Source: Pseudomonadota bacterium
GTDB lineage: Bacteria > Pseudomonadota > Alphaproteobacteria > Rhizobiales > Rhizobiaceae
Assembly (NCBI GenBank): GCA_023387775.1
Contig: JAEWHN010000068.1
Location: 1-5,506 of the forward strand
DNA: 5,506 nt
Direction: 5' to 3'
Positions 1 through 5,506 of this stretch are shown here, piece after piece. The notes under the pieces were generated by a model. It was given only the letters and a program-made list of their open reading frames with translations, was not told where the DNA came from and did not search any database. How positions within the stretch are numbered: the first letter of the stretch is position 1; every line of letters starts with the position of its first letter. The translations under genes and the position numbers were made by a program.

Positions 1-646
1 CGCCACCGTCGCTGTTGAGGCGGCCGCCGACGATGCGGTCTTCCTCGGCAAGGATAACCCGTGCGCCGGTGCGGCCCGCGGCAAGGGCTGCGGCAAGGCC
101 GGCCGGGCCGGAGCCGACCACCAGCACGTCGCAATGCGCCCATGCCTTGTCGTAGTGGTCGGGGTCGGCCACGCCGCTCGGGCGGCCGAGGCCAGCGGCC
201 CGGCGAATGGCGGGCTCGTAGATCGACTCCCAGAACTTCGCCGGCCACATGAAGGTCTTGTAATAGAAGCCCGCCACGAAGATCGGCGACGCCAGCGAAT
301 TGACCGACATGACGTCAAAGGCGAGCGAAGGCCAGCGGTTCTGGCTCTGCGCCACCAGCCCGTCATAGAGCTCGACCGTGGTCGCCTTGGTGTTGGGCTC
401 GCGCCGCGCGCCGGTGCGCAGTTCCACCAGCGCATTCGGCTCTTCAGGGCCGGCGGTCAGGATGCCGCGCGGGCGATGGTACTTGAAGGATCGGCCGACC
501 AGCGTCACGCCATTGGCGACCAGCGCCGAAGCCAGGGTGTCGCCGGCATAGCCGGTCATCTGCTTGCCGTCGAAGGTGAAGTCGATCGCCCTGGTCCGGT
601 CGATCAGGCCGCCCTTGGCCAGCCGGTGTGATTGATGCGATGCCAT
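1..646 (-). CDS. mgdC: N-methylglutamate dehydrogenase / sarcosine oxidase alpha-like subunit, N-terminal part (3' end outside window)
   Basis: This is the first 215 codons of a protein of the heterotetrameric sarcosine oxidase alpha (SoxA) family; full members are near 1000 residues, so most lies beyond the left edge. Residues about 15-78 look like the N-terminal ferredoxin-fold domain of SoxA, which has no cluster cysteines here. A Rossmann dinucleotide-binding site follows at about 173-202, with GSGPAG at 178-183 and an acidic strand end (EED, 201-203); in this family it binds NAD+. The folate-binding GcvT-like C-terminal domain is expected outside the window. The start ATG overlaps the stop of the delta-like gene by one base (TAATG), implying translational coupling. 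Because gmaS and mgs-type genes lie upstream, I infer the substrate is N-methylglutamate (mgdC) rather than sarcosine (soxA). The family is near certain; the substrate is inferred from context. Confidence 0.9.
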   Translation of the reverse strand, partial: MASHQSHRLAKGGLIDRTRAIDFTFDGKQMTGYAGDTLASALVANGVTLVGRSFKYHRPRGILTAGPEEPNALVELRTGARREPNTKATTVELYDGLVAQSQNRWPSLAFDVMSVNSLASPIFVAGFYYKTFMWPAKFWESIYEPAIRRAAGLGRPSGVADPDHYDKAWAHCDVLVVGSGPAGLAAALAAGRTGARVILAEEDRIVGGRLNSDGG

Positions 647-648
647 TA
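644..648 (-). other. TAATG stop/start overlap between the delta-like and alpha-like genes
   Basis: The TAA stop of the delta-like gene and the ATG of the alpha-like gene share one base. This arrangement typically supports termination-reinitiation and so balanced production of two subunits of one complex. An AAGG/AGG-rich stretch just upstream, inside the delta-like gene, could serve as ribosome-binding site. Confidence 0.8.
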
Positions 649-978
649 TTCTGCACCTGCCTTCGCGAATTCTGCGCTTGCCTTGGCAGCGGCTGCCCCG
701 GCGCCGGCAGCGGCGCGCACAGAGCTGATTTCATGGGTCACGGTATTGCGCTCGACGATGAGCCAGGAGCGGCAGCCGCCGCCGTGGTACCAATATTCGC
801 TCATCACGCCGGCGACATTGTCGCGAAGGTAGACATAGTCGTAGAAGGCACCCTGTTCGCCTTCCGCGCCCTTCCCCGCTTCCACGGCCATGACAACCGG
901 GCGCTTCGGCTTGGCGTCACCCAGATAGGTGAATTCGCCGTTTTCGCGTTCGCCGCAAAAAGGACATGCAATGCGCAT
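646..978 (-). CDS. mgdB: N-methylglutamate dehydrogenase / sarcosine oxidase delta-like subunit
   Basis: This is a 110-residue member of the SoxD family, the small structural zinc subunit of heterotetrameric sarcosine oxidase and N-methylglutamate dehydrogenase. The four likely zinc ligands are visible: Cys5 and Cys8 in CPFCGERE, and His65 and Cys69 in YHGGGCRSW, followed by the conserved RNTVTHEI segment (77-84). The usual family core ends near residue 88. The last 22 residues are a low-complexity Ala-rich tail and probably disordered. The ATG lies 17 bases after the beta-gene stop, with a GAGG ribosome-binding match (988-991) 9 bases upstream of it. The stop overlaps the next gene's start. 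It should act in the cytoplasm as part of the alpha-beta-gamma-delta complex. The soxD/mgdB choice depends on operon context. Confidence 0.93.
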   Translation of the reverse strand: MRIACPFCGERENGEFTYLGDAKPKRPVVMAVEAGKGAEGEQGAFYDYVYLRDNVAGVMSEYWYHGGGCRSWLIVERNTVTHEISSVRAAAGAGAAAAKASAEFAKAGAE

Positions 979-995
979 TTCCGTCCGCCTCGCTC

Positions 996-2249
996 TCAGT
1001 GCAGATTGGGTTGGGCGCCCTGGCCCTTCTCGTCGATCATCGCGCCGCGTTCGAAGCGGTCGAGGCGGAACAGCCTCGCTTCGTCATGCGGAGTGTCGGT
1101 CGCCAGCAGATGCGCGAAGACCAGGCCGGAAGCCGGCGTTGCCTTGAAGCCGCCATAGCACCAGCCGGCATTCAGATAGAGCCCGTCCACCGGCGTCTTG
1201 TCGATGATCGGCGTGCCGTCCATCGACATGTCCATGATGCCGCCCCACTGGCGCAGAAGGCGAATACGGCCGATCATCGGCATAAGCGCCATGCCGCCTT
1301 CGCAGACGTCTTCCATCACCGGCATGTTGCCGCGCTGTGCGTAGGAGTTGTAGCCGTCGAGATCGCCGCCGAACACCAGGCCGCCCTTGTCGGACTGGCT
1401 GACATAGAAGTGGCCGGCACCGAAGGTGACGACACCCGGAATGAGCGGCTTGATCGCCTCCGACACGAAGGCCTGCAGCACGTGGCTCTCGATAGGCAGC
1501 CTTAAGCCTGCCATGGCAGCAACTCGCGAGGTGCTGCCGGCAACCGCCATGCCGACCTTGCCGGCGCCGATGCGGCCGCGAGAGGTCTCGACGCCTGTCA
1601 CCTTGCCGTTCTGGTCACGGACAAAGCCGGTGACCTCGCAGTTCTGGATGATGTCCACGCCGAGCTGGTCGGCGGCGCGTGCATAGCCCCACACCACGGC
1701 GTCGTGACGGGCCGTGCCGGCGCGGCGCTGCAAGAGCCCGCCCTGGATGGGGAAGCGGGCATTGTCGAAATTCAGGAAGGGCATCATCTGCTGGATCTGC
1801 GCCCGATCGAGCAGCTCCGCATCGATGCCGTTGATGCGCATGGTGTTGCCGCGGCGCGCAAAGGCGTCGCGCTGGGCGTCGGAATGATAGAGGTTCACGA
1901 TGCCGCGCTGGCTGACCATCGCGTTGTAGTTGAGGTCCTGCTCCATGCGCTCCCAGAGCTTCATCGAAAGCTCGTAGAAGCCGGTGTTGCCGGGAAGCCC
2001 GTAGTTGGAGCGGATGATGGTGGTGTTGCGGCCGGCATTGCCCGAACCGATCCACCCCTTTTCCAGCACCGCGACGTTGCGGACGCCGTATCGATGCGCG
2101 AGGTGGTAGGCGGTGGCGAGCCCGTGGCCGCCGCCGCCGATGATGATGACGTCGTAGTGCGACTTGGGAGCCGCATCACGCCAAGCGCGCCCCCAGCTCT
2201 TGTGGCCGGAAAGCGCCGCCTTCGCGACCGAAAAAATTGAGTATTTCAT
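996..2249 (-). CDS. mgdA: N-methylglutamate dehydrogenase / sarcosine oxidase beta-like flavoprotein
   Basis: This is a full-length 417-residue SoxB-family, DAO-fold FAD-dependent oxidoreductase that carries the amine-oxidising site of the complex. The N-terminus (MKYSIFS, then WRDAAPK) is typical of SoxB and supports the ATG chosen. The FAD Rossmann motif GGGGHG is at 38-43, with the ribose-binding acid in VLEKG (61-65), followed by GRNTTIIRSNY (73-83), typical of the family. RHDAVVWGY (181-189) holds His182, which I take to be the site of covalent FMN in sarcosine oxidase beta. The C-terminal segment NAGWCYGGFKATP (360-372) is the usual FAD-contact region. It would oxidise N-methylglutamate to glutamate plus a formaldehyde-level one-carbon unit. 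A 55-base gap separates it from gmaS and its ribosome-binding site is weak. Sarcosine is the alternative substrate, but the neighbours argue against it. Confidence 0.93.
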   Translation of the reverse strand: MKYSIFSVAKAALSGHKSWGRAWRDAAPKSHYDVIIIGGGGHGLATAYHLAHRYGVRNVAVLEKGWIGSGNAGRNTTIIRSNYGLPGNTGFYELSMKLWERMEQDLNYNAMVSQRGIVNLYHSDAQRDAFARRGNTMRINGIDAELLDRAQIQQMMPFLNFDNARFPIQGGLLQRRAGTARHDAVVWGYARAADQLGVDIIQNCEVTGFVRDQNGKVTGVETSRGRIGAGKVGMAVAGSTSRVAAMAGLRLPIESHVLQAFVSEAIKPLIPGVVTFGAGHFYVSQSDKGGLVFGGDLDGYNSYAQRGNMPVMEDVCEGGMALMPMIGRIRLLRQWGGIMDMSMDGTPIIDKTPVDGLYLNAGWCYGGFKATPASGLVFAHLLATDTPHDEARLFRLDRFERGAMIDEKGQGAQPNLH

Positions 2250-2304
2250 CTCTTTGTCTTCCGCGAGGCGGCCTGCAGTTTTCCGTTCGGGAGCGGGTGG
2301 GTCT

Positions 2305-3648
2305 TCAGCAGTCCAGCGTGTTGTCGAGTTCCCACTGGGTCAGATGCGACGTGTAGGAATTCCATTCCCTCATCTTCATCTTGACGAAGCCGTCGACCAT
2401 CTCCACGCCCAGGGCTTCCTTGAACTCGGTGTCCTCGTCCAGAAGACGGAGCGCATCGAGCAGGTTCAGAGGAAGACGGGGGGCGTTCTTCACGGTATGC
2501 CCGTCAGTGTACATGTTGATGTCACTGCGCGGACCCGGATCCATCTTTTCCCGCAGGCCACGAAGGCCAGCGGCCAGGATGACGGCCTGCATCAGATAGG
2601 GGTTGGCAGCGCCGTCGGGCAGACGCAGCTCGAAGCGGCCAGGCCCCGGCACGCGCACCATGTGCGTGCGGTTGTTGCCCGTCCACGTAACCGCGTTGGG
2701 CGCCCAGGTCGAACCCGAGACGGTGCGCGGTGCATTGATGCGCTTGTAGGAGTTCACCGTCGGGCAGATGATCGCGGTCATGGACGGTGCGTAACGCATG
2801 ATGCCGCCCAGGAAGTGCATGCCGCTCTCGGAAAGGCCGTCCGGCGAGCTGTCGTCGGCAAAGATGTTCTTCTTGCCGTCGAGATCCCAGGCGGAGATGT
2901 GCGCGTGGCAGCCATTGCCCGTCAGCGTCGGGAAAGGCTTGGGCATGAACGTTGCGCGCACGCCATGCTTTTCCGCAATCGTCTTCATCATGAACTTGAA
3001 GAACGAATACCTGTCGGCTGTCACCATGACGTCGTCAAAGACCCAGTTCATTTCGAACTGGCCGTTGGCGTCCTCGTGGTCGTTCTGGTACGGCTCCCAG
3101 CCAAGCCCCAGCATGGCGTCGCTGACCTCGGCGATGATGTCGTATCGCCGCATCAAGGCCTGCTGGTCGTAGCAGGGCTTGGCCGAGTTGTCGTGCTCGT
3201 CCGCGACCCGCTTGCCATCCATCGAGGTGAGGGAAAATTCCGGCTCAACGCCGGTCTTGACGCGGATACCAACCGAAGCGGCTTCCTCGACAAGCCGCTT
3301 GAGCGTGTTGCGCGGCGCCTGGTCTACGCTTCTGCCGTCCATCACGCAGTTGGAGGCAACCCAGGCAACCTCCGGGTTCCATGGCAGCTGGATGACCGAT
3401 GCCGGATCCGGCACCGCCAGCATGTCGGAATGGGCCGGCGTCATGTCCATTCCGCCGGCAAATCCCGCAAATCCGGCACCGTCCTTCTGCATGCCGCTGA
3501 TAGCGCGGGTCGGCACCAGCTTCGCGCGCTGGTAGCCGAGAAGGTCGGTGTAGGTGACCATGAAGTATCTTACGTTCCTCGCCTTCGCGAATTCGGCGAG
3601 GTCAGTTGTTTTCGTATGGTCGATTTTTGTATCGAAAGCCGTTCCCAT
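2305..3648 (-). CDS. gmaS: Gamma-glutamylmethylamide synthetase, type III glutamine synthetase family (GlnT/GmaS)
   Basis: This is a complete 447-residue glutamine-synthetase-family ligase, often annotated glnT or type III glutamate-ammonia ligase. Next to mgs- and mgd-type genes it most likely makes gamma-glutamylmethylamide from glutamate, methylamine and ATP. The catalytic scaffold is intact: GVEPEFS (133-139; metal ligands E135 and E137), HEDANGQFE (191-199; E192 and E199), NGCHAHIS (245-252; H248 and H250), NSYKR (299-303), and GRFELRLPDGAANPYL (337-352; E340 and R342). The Asp of the ammonium site is kept (YTDLLG, D35). The flap Glu of bacterial glutamine synthetase (YEAP) appears to be Trp315 in STWAP. 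Y380 in DINMY sits where the adenylylated Tyr lies in GlnA, but the surrounding sequence differs. The ATG follows a strong GGAGG-type site and starts 27 bases after the upstream stop. True glutamine synthesis cannot be excluded from sequence alone. Confidence 0.9.
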   Translation of the reverse strand: MGTAFDTKIDHTKTTDLAEFAKARNVRYFMVTYTDLLGYQRAKLVPTRAISGMQKDGAGFAGFAGGMDMTPAHSDMLAVPDPASVIQLPWNPEVAWVASNCVMDGRSVDQAPRNTLKRLVEEAASVGIRVKTGVEPEFSLTSMDGKRVADEHDNSAKPCYDQQALMRRYDIIAEVSDAMLGLGWEPYQNDHEDANGQFEMNWVFDDVMVTADRYSFFKFMMKTIAEKHGVRATFMPKPFPTLTGNGCHAHISAWDLDGKKNIFADDSSPDGLSESGMHFLGGIMRYAPSMTAIICPTVNSYKRINAPRTVSGSTWAPNAVTWTGNNRTHMVRVPGPGRFELRLPDGAANPYLMQAVILAAGLRGLREKMDPGPRSDINMYTDGHTVKNAPRLPLNLLDALRLLDEDTEFKEALGVEMVDGFVKMKMREWNSYTSHLTQWELDNTLDC

Positions 3649-3655
3649 TTATTTT

Positions 3656-3663
3656 CTCCTCCC
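3656..3663 (-). promoter_or_regulatory. Strong ribosome-binding site of gmaS
   Basis: On the minus strand this reads GGGAGGAG, 7 bases before the gmaS ATG. It is the closest match to the anti-Shine-Dalgarno sequence at any start in the window. It fixes the gmaS start at 3648 and suggests that gmaS is translated more strongly than its neighbours. Confidence 0.75.
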
Positions 3664-3675
3664 GGCAATTCTTGT

Positions 3676-5004
3676 TCAGAAAGTGTTTTTTCCCGGCACC
3701 CAATTCGTTCCAGCAAGGGGGACACCCGCCATGGCCGACGCCTCGATCGTCAGCGCGCACAGATCTTCGGGCTCCAGGTTATGCACGTGGTTCTTGCCGC
3801 AGGCACGCGCGATGGTCTGCGCCTCCAGCGTCATCACTTTCAGATAGTTAGCGAGCCTGCGTCCTGCCGCGACAGGGTCGACGCGCTTCATCAGCTCCGG
3901 ATCCTGCGTGGTGATGCCTGCCGGATCCTTGCCCTCATGCCAGTCATCATAGGCGCCGGCCGTCGAGCCGAGCTTACGATACTCTTCCTCCCAGCGCGGG
4001 TCGTTGTCGCCCAGCGCGATGAGCGCCGCCGTTCCGATCGAGACCGCATCAGCGCCCAGGGCCAGTGCCTTGGCCACGTCGGCGCCATTGCGAATGCCGC
4101 CGGACACGATCAGTTGGACCTTGCGATGCATGCCGAGGTCGCGCAGGGCCTGAACCGCCGGCCTGATGCAGGCGAGGATCGGCTGGCCGACATGCTCGAT
4201 GAAGACTTCCTGCGTGGCAGCGGTGCCGCCCTGCATGCCATCGAGGACCACCACGTCCGCGCCCGCCTTCACCGCAAGCGCGGTGTCGTAATAGGGTCGC
4301 GCACCGCCGACCTTCACATAGATCGGCTTCTCCCAATCGGTGATCTCGCGGATCTCCAGGATCTTGATCTCGAGATCGTCCGGACCCGTCCAGTCGGGGT
4401 GACGGCAAGCCGAACGCTGATCGATGCCCTTGGGCAGCGTGCGCATCTCGGCAACGCGATCGGAGATCTTCTGGCCAAGCAGCATGCCGCCGCCGCCGGG
4501 CTTGGCGCCCTGGCCAACCACGACTTCGATGGCATCGGCGCGGCGCAGGTCGCGCGGGTTCATGCCGTAGCGGGAAGGCAGAACCTGGTAGACCAGCTTC
4601 TCGGAATGGCCGCGCTCTTCCTCGGTCATGCCGCCGTCGCCCGTCGTGGTCGACGTGCCGGAGAGCGTTGCGCCACGGCCCAGTGCTTCCTTGGCCGGCC
4701 CCGACAGCGAGCCGAAGCTCATGCCGGCAACGGTGATCGGGATCTTCAGCTCGATCGGCTTCTTGGCAAAGCGGGTGCCGAGCACGACCGAGGTGTCGCA
4801 GCGCTCACGATAGCCTTCGAGCGCATAGCGCGAGATCGAGGCGCCGAGGAACAGCAGGTCGTCGAAATGAGGAACCTTGCGCTTGGCGCCCGAACCGCGA
4901 ATGTCGTAGATGCCAGTGGCCGCCGCGCGGCGGATTTCCGACATCGTGTAGTCATCGAACGTCGACGACTTGCGCGGAGTGGTCGGAGGATTGTGGTAGG
5001 TCAT
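3676..5004 (-). CDS. mgsC: N-methylglutamate synthase FMN subunit, glutamate-synthase-like
   Basis: This is a 442-residue stand-alone version of the FMN-binding synthase domain of glutamate synthase, known in rhizobia as GlxD and in methylamine users as MgsC. The FMN-barrel motifs are clear: AGMSFGSLSGPAKEAL (93-108), GDGGM (122-126), GQGAKPGGGGMLLG (164-177), KVGG (231-234), LDGMQGGTAA (254-263), SGGIRNGADVAKAL (301-314) and GADAVSIGTAALIALG (317-332). The cysteine-rich 3Fe-4S segment of GltB is replaced by DDWHEGKDPAGITTQDPEL (353-371), which has no cysteine, so this protein probably carries FMN but no iron-sulfur cluster. It would form N-methylglutamate from gamma-glutamylmethylamide with MgsA and MgsB. 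The ATG is 12 bases after the mgsB stop. Orthodox NADPH-dependent glutamate synthase activity is unlikely. Confidence 0.88.
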   Translation of the reverse strand: MTYHNPPTTPRKSSTFDDYTMSEIRRAAATGIYDIRGSGAKRKVPHFDDLLFLGASISRYALEGYRERCDTSVVLGTRFAKKPIELKIPITVAGMSFGSLSGPAKEALGRGATLSGTSTTTGDGGMTEEERGHSEKLVYQVLPSRYGMNPRDLRRADAIEVVVGQGAKPGGGGMLLGQKISDRVAEMRTLPKGIDQRSACRHPDWTGPDDLEIKILEIREITDWEKPIYVKVGGARPYYDTALAVKAGADVVVLDGMQGGTAATQEVFIEHVGQPILACIRPAVQALRDLGMHRKVQLIVSGGIRNGADVAKALALGADAVSIGTAALIALGDNDPRWEEEYRKLGSTAGAYDDWHEGKDPAGITTQDPELMKRVDPVAAGRRLANYLKVMTLEAQTIARACGKNHVHNLEPEDLCALTIEASAMAGVPLAGTNWVPGKNTF

Positions 5005-5014
5005 ATCTATCTTA

Positions 5015-5018
5015 CCTC
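5015..5018 (-). promoter_or_regulatory. mgsC ribosome-binding site overlapping the mgsB stop codon
   Basis: The minus strand reads TGAGGTAAG; the GAGG begins inside the mgsB TGA stop and lies 10 bases before the mgsC ATG. A ribosome ending mgsB would expose or occupy this site, so translation of the two subunits is probably coupled. The spacing is slightly long and the match short. Confidence 0.45.
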
Positions 5019-5506
5019 AGTACGCATCGGCGTTGTCGATGTTGAAATTGTAGAGCGTGCGCGCCGAACCGTAGCGCTTGAACTCTTCCGGCTTCACATC
5101 CGTTATGCCTGCACGCTCCAGGAGATCCTTGAGGATGGCGATGTGCTCGGGGCGCATTTCCTTTTCGATGCAGTCGGCGCCGAGGCTCTTCACCGAGCCG
5201 CGCACGAAAAGGCGCGCTTCGTAGATGGAGTCGCCCAGCGCATCGCCGGCATTGCCGAGAACCACCAGGTTGCCGGACTGCGCCATGAAGGCGGACATGT
5301 GGCCGACGTCGCCGCGCACCACGATGTTGATGCCCTTCATGGAGATGCCGCAGCGCGAAGAAGCATTGCCTTCGATGACGAGCAGACCGCCACGGCCGGT
5401 CGCGCCGGCATACTGGCTGGCATTGCCCTTCACGACGATGCTGCCCGACATCATGTTTTCGCCGACGCCGGGGCCAGCCGAGCCATGCACCGTGATGGTG
5501 CTGTGC
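5017..5506 (-). CDS. mgsB: N-methylglutamate synthase GXGXG subunit, C-terminal part (5' end outside window)
   Basis: This is the last 162 codons of a stand-alone GXGXG-domain protein, equivalent to the C-terminal beta-helix domain of glutamate synthase (GlxC in rhizobia, MgsB in methylamine users). The frame is open to the right edge, so the gene starts outside the window; the in-frame GTG at 5488-5490 is internal. Five beta-helix rungs are visible, each with a V/F-V/I-x-G core and Gly exactly 19 residues apart. A helical segment (EKEMRPEHIAILKDLLERAG) and a C-terminal tail ending NFNIDNADAY follow. In glutamate synthase this domain is structural, packing against the FMN and amidotransferase domains; here it should bridge MgsA and MgsC. 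Its stop is 12 bases before the mgsC ATG. A similar fold occurs in FwdC/FmdC, but the mgsC neighbour excludes that. Confidence 0.85.
   Translation of the reverse strand, partial: HSTITVHGSAGPGVGENMMSGSIVVKGNASQYAGATGRGGLLVIEGNASSRCGISMKGINIVVRGDVGHMSAFMAQSGNLVVLGNAGDALGDSIYEARLFVRGSVKSLGADCIEKEMRPEHIAILKDLLERAGITDVKPEEFKRYGSARTLYNFNIDNADAY

Noticed and set aside
444..734. Minus-strand 96-codon frame across the delta/alpha junction
   Set aside because: It overlaps both conserved genes in another frame, while both real frames carry clear family motifs through this region.
628..2240. Plus-strand open frames of 176-179 codons (628-1158, 966-1505, 1704-2240)
   Set aside because: They lie opposite the conserved soxD- and soxB-like genes, show no recognisable motifs and are rich in Arg, Ala and His, as expected of antisense frames in GC-rich coding DNA.
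1..2249. A plain sarcosine oxidase operon (soxBDAG)
   Set aside because: The subunits are homologous, but the genes sit directly after gmaS and the mgs-type genes rather than beside glyA or purU, so N-methylglutamate dehydrogenase is the better reading. Sequence alone does not settle the substrate.
2255..2275. Possible terminator hairpin between gmaS and mgdA
   Set aside because: The stem is only 4 base pairs with no following T-run on the minus strand, so it is not a credible intrinsic terminator.
5488..5490. GTG as the start of the GXGXG-domain gene
   Set aside because: The frame stays open to the right edge, and the residues before this GTG continue the domain. The family is longer, so the true start is outside the window.
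3676..5506. Ordinary NADPH-dependent glutamate synthase
   Set aside because: The domains are split, the 3Fe-4S cysteines are missing, and no GltD-like reductase gene is seen in the window.

Overview
The window is a compact, one-directional gene cluster: all six genes lie on the minus strand, with junctions running from a 1-base overlap to a 55-base gap. It has high GC and strong G/C bias at third codon positions. The gene set and protein sequences suggest an alphaproteobacterium of the Hyphomicrobiales, perhaps a Mesorhizobium/Rhizobium relative. That taxonomic guess rests on general resemblance, not on a search.

In the direction of transcription (high to low coordinates) the order is: (1) a GXGXG-domain protein cut by the right edge (mgsB/glxC-like); (2) an FMN-binding glutamate-synthase-like protein (mgsC/glxD-like); (3) a type III glutamine-synthetase-family ligase (gmaS/glnT); (4) a sarcosine-oxidase-beta-like flavoprotein (mgdA/soxB); (5) a small zinc-site delta-like subunit (mgdB/soxD); and (6) the first 215 codons of an alpha-like subunit (mgdC/soxA), cut by the left edge. 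The order matches the N-methylglutamate (NMG) pathway cluster mgsABC-gmaS-mgdABCD. I therefore expect mgsA (a class II amidotransferase domain) just beyond the right edge and the rest of mgdC plus mgdD (soxG-like) beyond the left edge.

Together these genes would let the cell use methylamine as a nitrogen source and possibly a carbon source. GmaS makes gamma-glutamylmethylamide from glutamate, methylamine and ATP. The Mgs complex moves the methylamine group to form N-methylglutamate. The Mgd complex oxidises N-methylglutamate back to glutamate and releases the methyl carbon at the formaldehyde/methylene-tetrahydrofolate level.

The pathway is known. Three sequence details support the methylamine reading over plain glutamate synthase, glutamine synthetase or sarcosine oxidase. 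The FMN subunit has no cysteines where glutamate synthase binds its 3Fe-4S cluster. The ligase has Trp where bacterial glutamine synthetase appears to have its catalytic, ammonium-site Glu. The beta-helix subunit shows a strict 19-residue period. There is no gene-free stretch over 55 bases, and I saw no RNA gene, mobile element, CRISPR array or convincing promoter or terminator.
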